NCBI GenBank assembly: GCA_964579295.1
Contig: CAZOGK010000001.1
Span: 124,001 to 188,000, forward strand
Source of the DNA: JAAYYY01 sp964579295
GTDB lineage: Bacteria; Chloroflexota; Anaerolineae; Promineifilales; Promineifilaceae
Reading direction: 5' to 3'
Length of the DNA: 64,000 nt
Positions 41,352 to 49,499 of this stretch are shown piece by piece. The stretch's first letter is position 1. Each line of letters opens with the position of its first letter. The notes under the pieces were generated by a model. It ran no database searches and was not told the DNA's origin. It was given only the letters and a program-made list of their open reading frames with translations. A program made the translations under genes and the position numbers.

Positions 41352-43808
41352 CTAGGGTTCCCCGGCCTCCTGCTCCTCTGTATCTTCGAGGTCCGTCTCA
41401 CCGGCGTCAGCCTCGCCGGCCTCAGCTTCCCCCTCGGCCGGAACGGCGTCAAGCTCGTCCGGCGGGCGCCACGGCTCCGGCGGCGGCAGCCAGAAGCGCT
41501 CGTTTGGCACCCAATCCACCGGCTGGCCTACGTCGAAATAGGCGCGCATCACCTCGCGCACGGCGGCGGCGGCCCACTGCGAGCCCTCGTCGCCGTTGTA
41601 GATGAAGCCAACCACGGCTATCTCCGGGTTCTCGTAAGGCGCATAGCCGACGTACCAGGAATGCGTGGGTAGAATGCGCCGCGCCTGGATATCTTCCCAG
41701 CGGCAGAAGCCGCGCTTAATGGCAATGTTGTCGCAGAACTCGGCTGTACCTGTCTTACCCGCCGTCGTCAGGCCAAACTCGTCAAACCAGTCCACATAGG
41801 CCGCGCCGGTACCTATCTCTGAATTGACCTGACGCATGCCTTCCTGCACCACCCGGATGTACTCCAGAGGTACGTCGAGCACGCTGATCACCTCCGGCTG
41901 GAAGACCGGCTGACCACTGGCGTCGAACTCCACGCTAACGGAAACTTCGCTGGGGTCAACCCGATTCCCGCGCCGGTCCTCGAAGCGCAGGCTGCCATCT
42001 GGCTCCTGGAAGACGACGAGGAAGCGGCCATCGCCATTCTCGACGACGAGGTTCCCCTCCTGATCGGTCATGTGATGCACGACACGCGGCCGGTAGAGAT
42101 AGCCGCCATTGGCAATGACCGCCGCCATCTGCACCATCTGCAGCGGGGTCGCCAGCACGTACCCCTGGCCAATGGTCGCGTTATAGTCATCACCTGTCGA
42201 CCACGGCTCGCCGTAATTGAGCGCCTTCCACTGCGCGGTGGGATTGTTGCCCGGCGCCTCGGCAGGCAGCTCGATGCCCTGCAGCCGGCCCACGCCAAAC
42301 TGCAGCGCATACTTATGCAGATTGTCGACGCCCAGACCGTTGACGGTCTCACCATCCTGGTTGAAGCCGCCGCCGATCTTGTAGAAATAGATGTCACAGG
42401 ATTGCGCCAGCCCCACAAACATGTTGACCATGCCGTGCGAGCCGCGCGTCGTCTTGCTGACCCAGCAGACAAATTCCTGGCTGCGGCCGGGATCGTTGGG
42501 AGCAAAGCGGTTGGGGATGCGGATGGTTCCCGGCGCCGCCAGCTCGCGGTTAGGCGAAATCACACCCTCGGCCAGCGCGCCGACCGCCGGAATGAGCTTG
42601 TAGATCGAGCCCGGTGGATATTGGCCGGCAATAGCATGGTTGAGCAGCGGCTCGTAATCGTTGCGCGCCAGCCCCAGGTAGTAATCTACCGGCACTTCCG
42701 TGGAGAAGCGGTTGTTGTCGAAGGTGGGAATGTTGACCATCGCCACGATCTCACCTGTCTGCACCTTGATGGCGACGATAACACCCGCTTCGACCTCGGG
42801 GAAGGTCGTCTCCCCCGTAAACCAGTCCACACGGGGCGTGGTGCGCCGCGCTTCCATCACTTTTTCCAGGATGGCGTAAGTCTCTTCTTGTAGCTCGGTG
42901 TCGATGGTGAGATGCAGGTTCAGGCCAGGAATCGCCTCCGTCATCTCGCCGATCTGGCGCAGCTCACGGCCCGTCCAATCGACCTCAATGGTGCGCTCCC
43001 CTTTCTCGCCACGCAGAGCGTCTTCCATAGAGACTTCCAGGCCGGACCAGCCAACGCGGTCGTCGCGGTCATAGCCCAGCTCCGGCTCCAGCCAGGATTC
43101 ATTGGGAATCGGGCCCATAAAGCCGATAATGTGCGACGTATACTCCCCATTGGGATAGCGCCGCACGGCCTGGGGAATGACGCGCACGCCCGGCATGAAG
43201 ATGCTTTCCTGGCTGATCTGGTAGGCCAGGGTAATGGGCACGCCGGTGGTGATGACCGTCGGCAGATATTGGGCAAAGCTGTATTCGCGCCAGATATCCA
43301 TAATGCTCTGCGGCAAGAGCGGAATAATCCCGGCTTCGTCCAGCGTCTGGTCGGCTGGGGCGCCGTACAGCTCCGCCAGGCGCGTGTAGGTCTCAACCAG
43401 CTCCGGGTCGGCCTGGTCAACCAGCGCCTGCTGCTCGACCGTGTTGGTGACCGGAACGCCGGTGAGGATAGAAAGGCGCTCGAAGACGCGCATGCGCTCC
43501 GCTTCTTCGCCCGGCAGAAAGGCGGGCGTAATGGTCACGTCGAAGCTGGGCTCGTTGTAGGCGAGGGGCAGACCTTTGGCGTCGAAGATGACGCCGCGCG
43601 GCGGGTCGAGCGAGAGCTGAGCGAACTGGTTATCGTTAGCCCGCGTGATATGTTCCTCGGCTTCGTCCTGCTGCAGCACGTAGGCGCGTAGCAGAAGGAG
43701 CACGAACACGGCGCCGATGATGATGCGCAAGAAGTGCAGCCGCCCGCGCTGTCCGGCGTCTTCGATAACTTCTTTCGGTTCGTCTATATCCCAGCCTTTA
43801 AAGGACAT
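41352..43808 (-). CDS. mrdA: Penicillin-binding protein 2 (elongasome transpeptidase)
   Basis: An 818-residue class B penicillin-binding protein that cross-links peptidoglycan during elongation. An N-terminal membrane anchor (FLRIIIGAVFVLLLLRAYVLQ) precedes the dimerisation domain (LDPPRGVIFDAKGLPLAYN). The catalytic SxxK is PGSIYKL near residue 400, the second motif is SCD in AQSCDIYFYKIG, and KTG is AGKTGTAEF near residue 685. The protein is long for the family (about 600-650), partly through an insertion near 610-650 and an acidic Pro/Glu-rich C-terminal tail of about 55 residues. It is the last gene of the mreBCD operon. rodA is not present. Confidence 0.93.
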   Translation of the reverse strand: MSFKGWDIDEPKEVIEDAGQRGRLHFLRIIIGAVFVLLLLRAYVLQQDEAEEHITRANDNQFAQLSLDPPRGVIFDAKGLPLAYNEPSFDVTITPAFLPGEEAERMRVFERLSILTGVPVTNTVEQQALVDQADPELVETYTRLAELYGAPADQTLDEAGIIPLLPQSIMDIWREYSFAQYLPTVITTGVPITLAYQISQESIFMPGVRVIPQAVRRYPNGEYTSHIIGFMGPIPNESWLEPELGYDRDDRVGWSGLEVSMEDALRGEKGERTIEVDWTGRELRQIGEMTEAIPGLNLHLTIDTELQEETYAILEKVMEARRTTPRVDWFTGETTFPEVEAGVIVAIKVQTGEIVAMVNIPTFDNNRFSTEVPVDYYLGLARNDYEPLLNHAIAGQYPPGSIYKLIPAVGALAEGVISPNRELAAPGTIRIPNRFAPNDPGRSQEFVCWVSKTTRGSHGMVNMFVGLAQSCDIYFYKIGGGFNQDGETVNGLGVDNLHKYALQFGVGRLQGIELPAEAPGNNPTAQWKALNYGEPWSTGDDYNATIGQGYVLATPLQMVQMAAVIANGGYLYRPRVVHHMTDQEGNLVVENGDGRFLVVFQEPDGSLRFEDRRGNRVDPSEVSVSVEFDASGQPVFQPEVISVLDVPLEYIRVVQEGMRQVNSEIGTGAAYVDWFDEFGLTTAGKTGTAEFCDNIAIKRGFCRWEDIQARRILPTHSWYVGYAPYENPEIAVVGFIYNGDEGSQWAAAAVREVMRAYFDVGQPVDWVPNERFWLPPPEPWRPPDELDAVPAEGEAEAGEADAGETDLEDTEEQEAGEP

Positions 43809-43831
43809 GGTCGCTCACTCGCTCGCTAGCC

Positions 43832-44332
43832 TCACGCTTCGATTGGGCGCGGGTAGAGGAATCGGTCGAGAAGGCCGGCCAGCCAGAAGGCGGGCCAGCC
43901 GAGGACCGCATGGAAAATGATAGATGGAGTCAAAAGGCTGATATTGGTCCAGGAGAAGCTGTGGCCGGTCAGCCGCAGCAGGATCAGGCTGAGCAGCAGG
44001 TAGCCGGCAAAGACGAGACCTGTCATCAGAATCGGCAGCAGCACGGGCGTCTCCGGCACTACCTTCTGCAGCCGGGTAGCCCCCAGTATCGCCAACATCA
44101 GGGCCAGCGCTGTGACGCCGATGGGGGTGAAGGAGAAAGCATCGAGCAACATGCCAGCAAGAAAGGCCCAGACCATCCCTTCCAGCGCGCCGCGCTGCAC
44201 GGCCCAGCCGATAGCGGCGACAATCGCCAGCTGCGGCGTGATGCCGGCTAGCTGCAGATGCGGCAGCAAGGTCACCTGCAGGATGACCAGCAGTGAAAGC
44301 AGCGGAACGGCTACGTAGAGCGAGCGATTCAT
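43832..44332 (-). CDS. mreD: Rod shape-determining protein MreD
   Basis: A 166-residue integral membrane protein with five to six hydrophobic segments, starting with SLYVAVPLLSLLVILQVTLLP, and the family-typical LAIVAAIGWAVQRGALEGMVWAFLAGMLLDAFS near residue 36. It anchors MreB filaments together with MreC and PBP2 in the elongasome. Its start overlaps the mreC stop by 4 nt (ATGA), and it precedes the PBP2 gene by 23 nt. Confidence 0.88.
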   Translation of the reverse strand: MNRSLYVAVPLLSLLVILQVTLLPHLQLAGITPQLAIVAAIGWAVQRGALEGMVWAFLAGMLLDAFSFTPIGVTALALMLAILGATRLQKVVPETPVLLPILMTGLVFAGYLLLSLILLRLTGHSFSWTNISLLTPSIIFHAVLGWPAFWLAGLLDRFLYPRPIEA

Positions 44333-45201
44333 GGCAGCGGCATATCGGCCGGCGGCTCCTCAAAGACGCGCGTGTCCACCGGCTCAAACCCTGAAATCAC
44401 GAAGACAACTTCCAGGCTGTTGAAGTTTACAGCCGGCTCGATGATCGCGCGCTGGAACAGGTCAGCGTCGCTGCGGGAGACTTCTATCACCTGCCCGATC
44501 ACCAGGTCTTCGGGGAAGAAGCCGCCCGTGCCCGAGGTGAGCACAACGTCGCCAATCTCTACCGGCCTTTCCAGGCCAATCCAGTCCATGGTGAGACGAG
44601 AGCCGAGCCCGCCGCCAAAGACCATGCCCTCCGCGCGCGAGGCGCTAAGCCGGCCGGCGACGCTCATCACGTTATCGGATATCAGCAGGACGTGAGCGGC
44701 GGCCGGCGTTGCCTGGAATACCTGGCCTACCAGGCCGCGCGCGCTCTCGACAGGCATGCCGACCGCGATGCCGTCGCGCGTGCCTTTGTCGATGATGATG
44801 CTCTGGAAGAGCGGGTTCGGATCGCGGCCGATGACGCGGGCAGTAATCCGCTGTAGCTGTGGCGCTTCACTGGCCCGGTTGAACAGATCGACGTAGGTCT
44901 GGTATTCCTGCTGGCGCTCGCGCAGCTCCAGGATGGTGCGCTCCTGCTCGGCTACCAGCCCCTCCAGCTCGGCGATGCGTTGCTGCGCGGCCTGCAGGTC
45001 GCGCGGGCCCGCCAGCGCATCGGTCACACGGTCGACGCGCGCCGCCGTCCAGCCCATAACGCCGGCAAACGGATCCTGCAGGAAGGTAAAGGCATTGTTG
45101 AGGTTGCCCGTGCTGTCTAGAATGAGAAACAGCAACGCGAGTCCGGCCAGCACAATAATGGTGGCGGAGCGGACGCGTTGCTGTGTATCGTTCAGGTTCA
45201 T
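44329..45201 (-). CDS. mreC: Cell shape-determining protein MreC
   Basis: A 290-residue periplasmic scaffold of the elongasome. The ATG at 45199-45201 (MNLNDTQQRVRSATI) is preferred; a GTG five codons upstream is possible and neither has a good ribosome site. A membrane anchor (IIVLAGLALLFLILDSTG) is followed by a coiled coil (LQAAQQRIAELEGLVAEQERTILELRERQQEYQTYVDLF, about 68-106) and the beta domain with ARVIGRDPNPLFQSIIIDKGTRDGIAVGMPV, the family signature in segments. It lies between mreB and mreD in the same direction. Confidence 0.92.
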   Translation of the reverse strand: MNLNDTQQRVRSATIIVLAGLALLFLILDSTGNLNNAFTFLQDPFAGVMGWTAARVDRVTDALAGPRDLQAAQQRIAELEGLVAEQERTILELRERQQEYQTYVDLFNRASEAPQLQRITARVIGRDPNPLFQSIIIDKGTRDGIAVGMPVESARGLVGQVFQATPAAAHVLLISDNVMSVAGRLSASRAEGMVFGGGLGSRLTMDWIGLERPVEIGDVVLTSGTGGFFPEDLVIGQVIEVSRSDADLFQRAIIEPAVNFNSLEVVFVISGFEPVDTRVFEEPPADMPLP

Positions 45202-45252
45202 AGCTGGAAGCGGCACAAGGCCAGCGCCGGCCCCGTACCAGCCTGCACAGAA

Positions 45253-46314
45253 TCAATGGTGCGTGCTGCCGCGATCCAGGCTGACGAGTACGCGCCCGAA
45301 GTTGTCCAGGTCTTCGAGCACGCGGCCGGCGCCGCGGGCGACGCAGGTCATCGAATCTTCGGCCACCCAGACGCGCATCTTGACGGCGTCTTCAATGCGG
45401 TCGGCCAATCCCTGGATCTGGGCGCCGCCGCCTGCCAGGCAAATGCCGACCTCCATTAGGTCAGCCACCAGCTCGGGCGGCGTCTCGTCAATCGCGTCAC
45501 GCACCGTATCGACGATGATGTTCACCGACGGCGCCATCGCTTCACGCAGCTCAATGCTGCTGATTTCGATTGCCTGCGGCAGGCCATTAATCAGGTTGCG
45601 CCCGCGCATGGTCATGGTGCGCTCTTCGGGCAGGGCGAACGCCGAGCCAATACCCATCTTGATGCGCTCGGCCATCCGCTCGCCGATGAGCAGGTTATAT
45701 TTGTTGCGGGCATATTGGATAATGTCTTCATCCATTTCGTCGCCGGCGACGCGGATAGAGCGGCTGATGACAATACCGCCCATGGCGAAAATGGCTACTT
45801 CCGTGGTGCCGCCGCCGATATCGACGATCATGCTGCCCCGCGATTCAATGATGGGCAGGCCCGCGCCAATCGCCGCGGCCATTGGCTCTTCGACGAGATA
45901 CGCTTCGCGCGCGCCGGCGGAAATCGTGGCATCGTAAACCGCTCGTTTCTCCACTTCGGTCACACCGCTGGGCACGCCGACCACCACTCGCGGGCGGGGA
46001 AAGGGCACCAGCATCTGTTCGTGAGACTTGCTGATGAAATACTTCAGCATTGCCTCCGTAATCTCAAACTCGGAGATGACACCATCGCGCAGGGGGCGAA
46101 TGGCGACAATGTCCGAGGGCGTCCGCCCGACCATTTCGCGCGCTTCCGCGCCGATAGCCAGCGGGCGCCGTGTACGCTTATTAATCGCCACCCAGGACGG
46201 TTCGTTGATGACGATGCCGCGGTCGCGAATGCTGACCAGGGTGTTGGCGGTGCCAAGATCAATGCCAATATCTAGCGAAAAAAGGCCCAGCAGCCAGTCT
46301 AGTGGTCGGAACAA
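45253..46314 (-). CDS. mreB: Rod shape-determining protein MreB
   Basis: A 353-residue bacterial actin that forms filaments under the membrane and directs lateral wall growth. The start is TTG at 46312-46314 with CAGGAAAA upstream; no ATG fits. IGIDLGTANTLV is phosphate loop 1, MIVDIGGGTTEVAIFAMGGIV is loop 2 and ICLAGGGAQIQGL is the adenosine motif. An amphipathic N-terminal stretch (FRPLDWLLGLFS) probably binds membrane. It leads the mreB-mreC-mreD-pbp2 operon, preceded by an extended -10 promoter with an inverted repeat. Confidence 0.95.
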   Translation of the reverse strand: MFRPLDWLLGLFSLDIGIDLGTANTLVSIRDRGIVINEPSWVAINKRTRRPLAIGAEAREMVGRTPSDIVAIRPLRDGVISEFEITEAMLKYFISKSHEQMLVPFPRPRVVVGVPSGVTEVEKRAVYDATISAGAREAYLVEEPMAAAIGAGLPIIESRGSMIVDIGGGTTEVAIFAMGGIVISRSIRVAGDEMDEDIIQYARNKYNLLIGERMAERIKMGIGSAFALPEERTMTMRGRNLINGLPQAIEISSIELREAMAPSVNIIVDTVRDAIDETPPELVADLMEVGICLAGGGAQIQGLADRIEDAVKMRVWVAEDSMTCVARGAGRVLEDLDNFGRVLVSLDRGSTHH

Positions 46315-46613
46315 TGTATTTTCCTGTGTTCGTTCGTCAGGGCCAGGCTATTGGCAGTGATCACCCGGCGCGTACCTCTTCACATTTCGCCAGCTACCGG
46401 CTGGCGCGGCCGGTCGCGTGGTCGCCAACCGGTAGATTATACCACATCCGCTCCGTGCGGATGAAGTCAGGGCCTCCCGACCATCGGCCTTGCTGGCGCG
46501 AACAGGCAGCCCGGTACGATAGTTACCAATCCACGAGTTTGCCCCTGCCACGGTGAATCGGCAAATATCACACCCTTAGCTTAAAACGGTATAAGAGGCC
46601 TGGAGCGCCTGGC
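46315..46613. other. Upstream region of mreB
   Basis: No gene is apparent. It contains the mreB promoter with its inverted repeat (46436-46463) and, beyond it, AT-richer sequence leading to the tmRNA terminator. The 120-nt mreB leader shows no riboswitch I recognise. Confidence 0.5.
46436..46463 (-). promoter_or_regulatory. mreB promoter overlapped by an inverted repeat
   Basis: On the minus strand TGGTATAAT is an extended -10 (TATAAT = 46436-46441). Immediately upstream, covering the -35 position, is a perfect inverted repeat CATCCGC-TCCGT-GCGGATG in plus-strand reading (46445-46463). It lies about 120 bp before the mreB start. Confidence 0.5.
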
Positions 46614-46652
46614 AAAAAAAGAGAAAGGCGCTTCCATCCAGGGAGCGCCTTT
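46614..46652 (-). terminator. tmRNA terminator
   Basis: In the minus direction AAAGGCGCT pairs with AGCGCCTTT across an 11-nt loop, followed by CTC and seven T's. It begins 10 nt past the tmRNA 3' end. Confidence 0.85.
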
Positions 46653-46661
46653 CATTAGCAG

Positions 46662-47064
46662 TGGAGATGGCGGGAATCGAACCCGCGTCCGAAAAATTCG
46701 ACCACCAGACATCTACAAGCTTAGCCTGCCTACTTAGCTTTCACCGTCGCGTCCCCGACCGGCAGGGTCCTTACGACGGCTATCCGATGACCCCCGAAAG
46801 GGCCGCTTAATCGCACCTATCGGCGTCGGCGCGACGCATGTTGACTTTTATGACATCCGTTCTCAGCCGGTCAACCAGCGGATGAGGCGGACGCGGCTCC
46901 TGTTACAGAGCCATCACCCTTTTCTTACTTAAGCAGCAAGAGGAAGAGCGTTGTAGGCCACATTGGTGTTGGCACTTGTTGTTTTGCTTCCAGATTTACG
47001 AGATGAGAAGCATACTCGGCTTGCAGTCCAGGGCCAGCCTTCCCCGTCGAAGCCTGTCATCCCC
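46662..47064 (-). ncRNA. ssrA: Transfer-messenger RNA
   Basis: About 403 nt on the minus strand. The 5' end GGGGATG pairs with CATCTCC near the 3' end (one G-U), forming the alanyl acceptor stem; the T-arm reads GGCGGGAATCGAACCCGC in plus-strand reading. The conserved 5' GACAGGCTTCGACGGGG segment is present. The tag frame (46929-46973) reads from a GCC resume codon as ANTNVAYNALPLAA then TAA, a normal degradation tag ending in LAA-like PLAA. CCA is not encoded. It rescues stalled ribosomes with SmpB, whose gene is not in the window. Confidence 0.96.
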
Positions 47065-47074
47065 AGATAGGAGC

Positions 47075-47080
47075 AGTATA
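47075..47080 (-). promoter_or_regulatory. Extended -10 of the tmRNA promoter
   Basis: TGCTATACT on the minus strand (TATACT at 47075-47080) ends 10 nt before the tmRNA 5' end. No good -35 is visible, in keeping with an extended -10 promoter. Confidence 0.55.
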
Positions 47081-47172
47081 GCACAGTCGACCATGCAGCG
47101 CCATTTGAAATAGCTTAGCGAGACGCCCCATTAGCCCGCCCACCCGGCGGGAATCTCTCCTGTGTACGCTGG

Positions 47173-47868
47173 TCAGCTCTGCAAAGCCGGATCGGGCTCG
47201 GCAGCCACGCGCTCGACGTAAATGTGTGCGGCGACCTCGCGCCCGACTGGGTGCGTCTCAGCGCCGACGGCCAGGACAAACGGCCCGTTAAAGGGCGCGA
47301 TCTCGGCCACACACACGACCTGGCCGGGGAACAGCCCGTAACGAGCCAGATGCTCCAGCAGCTCGCCGCTTTCCGGGCGGATGGCGCGGATGGTTGCCTC
47401 GTCGCCGGCCGCCAGCTCGTGCAGGGGCGTCACGTCCGGCTCGGCGACAGTACCGTCGGGCGCGGGGATGGGGTTGCCGTGCGGACAGGTCGTGGGGTGG
47501 CCCAGGTGGGCGGCCAGAGCCTCGGTCACGACGTCTTCGGTTGCGTGCTCCAGCATGCAGGCCAGCTCATGAACCGACTCCCAGGGCAGGCCCAGATGAT
47601 CGGCGAGAAAACGCTCCCATAGCTGGTGGCTGCGCTTGATGCGGGTGGCTAAGCCGGTCCCTTCGCCAGTGAGCCGGACCCCTTTGTAGGGTGTGTGCGT
47701 CACCAGCCCCTGGTCTTCGAGCCGGTGGACCATCTCCGTGGCGGAGACGGTGGAAACGCCCAGGCGGCGGGCCAGCGCCGAGATAGCCACGTCGTCCCCC
47801 GCCGGGGCCAGCTCGCCCAGCGTCTTCAAATACATTTCCATGCTTTCGTTGAAGGAGTCGTGTTTCAT
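47173..47868 (-). CDS. DtxR/MntR family metal-dependent regulator
   Basis: A 231-residue transcription regulator. The ATG at 47866-47868 gives MKHDSFNESMEMYLKTLGEL, the standard family start; the longer frame is not needed. The winged helix-turn-helix is ISALARRLGVSTVSATEMVHRLEDQGLVTHTPYKGVRLT (about 28-67, shown in part). The metal-binding/dimer domain contains WERFLADHLGLPW, HELACMLEHATEDVV and ALAAHLGHPTTCPHGNPIP; the C-terminal 75 residues form an FeoA/SH3-like domain. The family represses iron or manganese uptake genes when metal-bound. No transporter is adjacent; the downstream gene on this strand is tmRNA. Confidence 0.9.
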   Translation of the reverse strand: MKHDSFNESMEMYLKTLGELAPAGDDVAISALARRLGVSTVSATEMVHRLEDQGLVTHTPYKGVRLTGEGTGLATRIKRSHQLWERFLADHLGLPWESVHELACMLEHATEDVVTEALAAHLGHPTTCPHGNPIPAPDGTVAEPDVTPLHELAAGDEATIRAIRPESGELLEHLARYGLFPGQVVCVAEIAPFNGPFVLAVGAETHPVGREVAAHIYVERVAAEPDPALQS

Positions 47869-47969
47869 GCGTCCGTGCCGATCCTCTGCCGGGCGCAGCA
47901 AGTGGCATTCGCTTGTGTGGCGCCCTTACCTGGATCATTCCCCAGCCCGCCCACTCTGTCAAGCCGCTC

Positions 47970-49403
47970 TCAGCCTGCCTGACCCTTCTGCAGCAGGCCG
48001 TGTATCTGCTGCACGGCCGCCGCCATATCGGCCTCTTCGAGCACCAGGCTGATGCTGCATTCCGATGACCCCTGAGCGATGGCGATGATGTTGATCGCCG
48101 CGTCGCCCAGCGCGCCAAAGAGCCGCCCGGCGACGCCAGGCGTGCCCCGCATGCCAGCGCCGACGACGGTGACGATAGCCACTGGCTGCTGCGCCCAGAC
48201 GCGGTCCATGTCGTGACGCCGGAACTCGTCGGCAAACTCAGCCTCCAGGGCGGCGATAACCGTCTCCGCGGCCGGACCGGGCACCGAGAAGCAGATCGAT
48301 TGCTCTGACGATGCCTGGCTGATGAGCAGCACGTTGACCCGCTCGCGGGCCACGGCGCCAAAAGTGCGCGCGGCGATACCGGGCATACCCAGCATCCCCT
48401 TGCCCTCCAGGGTGACAAGGCTCTGGTTACGAATGGCCGTCACCGCCTTCATTGCGCCGTTGCGTGCCTGCGGCGAGCCGTCCGCGACGATGACGGTGCC
48501 GGGATGGCCGGGATTGAAGGTGTTCTTGATGCGCAGCGGAATTCCGGCTTCGACACAGGGGCGAATGGTGCGCGGGTGCAGGACGCGGGCGCCGTAGTAG
48601 GCCAGCTCAGATACTTCGCGATAGGTCAGCGCGCCAATGGGCTGCGCGTCAGGGACGAGGCGCGGGTCGGCGCTCAGGACGCCGTCGACATCCGTCCAGA
48701 TCCAGACCTCGTCGCCGGGCAGGGCGCGCCCGATCAGCGCCGCGCTGTAGTCTGAGCCGCCGCGGCCGAGCGTGGTCGTAATCCCATCTGCCGTCGCCGC
48801 CACGAAGCCGGTGACGACGGGAATGGTCCCGGCTGCCAGGAGCGGCGCCAGGGCGGCCTGGACGCGCCCCGTCGTCTCTGCAAGCAGCGGCGTGGCTTCC
48901 TGGAAGTGGTCGTCGGTGACGATGAGCCCGGTCGCATCGACGGGAGCCGCGGCCAGGCCGGCCGCCTGCAGGGCCGCGGCCACCAGCCGCGCGCTCATCT
49001 GCTCGCCCATGCCGGCGATGGCGTCCAGCGCCCGCGGCGTCAGCTCGCCTAGCACCTGCACTGCGCCGCAGAGCGCCCGATACCGCTCGACAAAGCCGTC
49101 GATCTCTTGCTCCAGCGCCGCGCGCCGCGGGCCGGGCGCCAGCAGTGCGGCGATGGCCTCGTGGTGGCTGCGCTGCAGCAGGCCGATCACTGCCCGCGGC
49201 TGCTCGTCGTCGCCGGCGAGGGCCGCCTGGGCGCCCTGCAGCAGCAGGTCGGTCACCTTGATGGGGACAGTGCCCATCGCCGAGACGACGACCACCACCT
49301 GATGGCCCTGATGGACCTGCTGCCCTACCAGCGCAGCCGTACGCCGGATGGCCTCCGCATTTCCTACCGACGTTCCGCCGAATTTCATCACTAATCGCAT
49401 CAT
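47970..49403 (-). CDS. lysC: Aspartate kinase (monofunctional)
   Basis: A 477-residue enzyme phosphorylating aspartate, the first step to lysine, threonine and methionine. The N-terminal KFGGTS (7-12) is the catalytic signature; FVAATADGITTTLGRGGSDYSA binds substrate, DVDGVLSADPRLV follows. The last 160 residues hold two ACT domains (ALVTLEGKGMLGMPGIAARTFG-like and VAIVTVVGAGMRGTPGVAGRLF), so feedback inhibition by an amino acid is expected. Length and absence of a homoserine dehydrogenase domain indicate the monofunctional form. Two ATGs open the gene. It is divergent from the DHH-CBS protein gene, 96 bp away. Confidence 0.95.
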   Translation of the reverse strand: MMRLVMKFGGTSVGNAEAIRRTAALVGQQVHQGHQVVVVVSAMGTVPIKVTDLLLQGAQAALAGDDEQPRAVIGLLQRSHHEAIAALLAPGPRRAALEQEIDGFVERYRALCGAVQVLGELTPRALDAIAGMGEQMSARLVAAALQAAGLAAAPVDATGLIVTDDHFQEATPLLAETTGRVQAALAPLLAAGTIPVVTGFVAATADGITTTLGRGGSDYSAALIGRALPGDEVWIWTDVDGVLSADPRLVPDAQPIGALTYREVSELAYYGARVLHPRTIRPCVEAGIPLRIKNTFNPGHPGTVIVADGSPQARNGAMKAVTAIRNQSLVTLEGKGMLGMPGIAARTFGAVARERVNVLLISQASSEQSICFSVPGPAAETVIAALEAEFADEFRRHDMDRVWAQQPVAIVTVVGAGMRGTPGVAGRLFGALGDAAINIIAIAQGSSECSISLVLEEADMAAAVQQIHGLLQKGQAG

Positions 49404-49487
49404 ATTCTCACCAGGTCAGCAGTGCGCCGTCATGCCGGCTGCACGGCGCACAAGATTATCACGGATGCTGCCGGCCGCACGTTCTTC

Positions 49488-49493
49488 TATAAT
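49488..49493 (+). promoter_or_regulatory. -10 hexamer 6 nt before the DHH-CBS-nucleotidyltransferase gene
   Basis: A perfect TATAAT ends 6 nt before the ATG at 49500, with no ribosome site between, so the transcript is probably leaderless. The -35 is poor. Confidence 0.55.
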
Positions 49494-49499
49494 CCTGCT

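Noticed and set aside
47121..47172. Terminator after the DtxR-type gene
   Set aside because: A CCCGCC/GGCGGG stem is present but no T-run follows on the minus strand.
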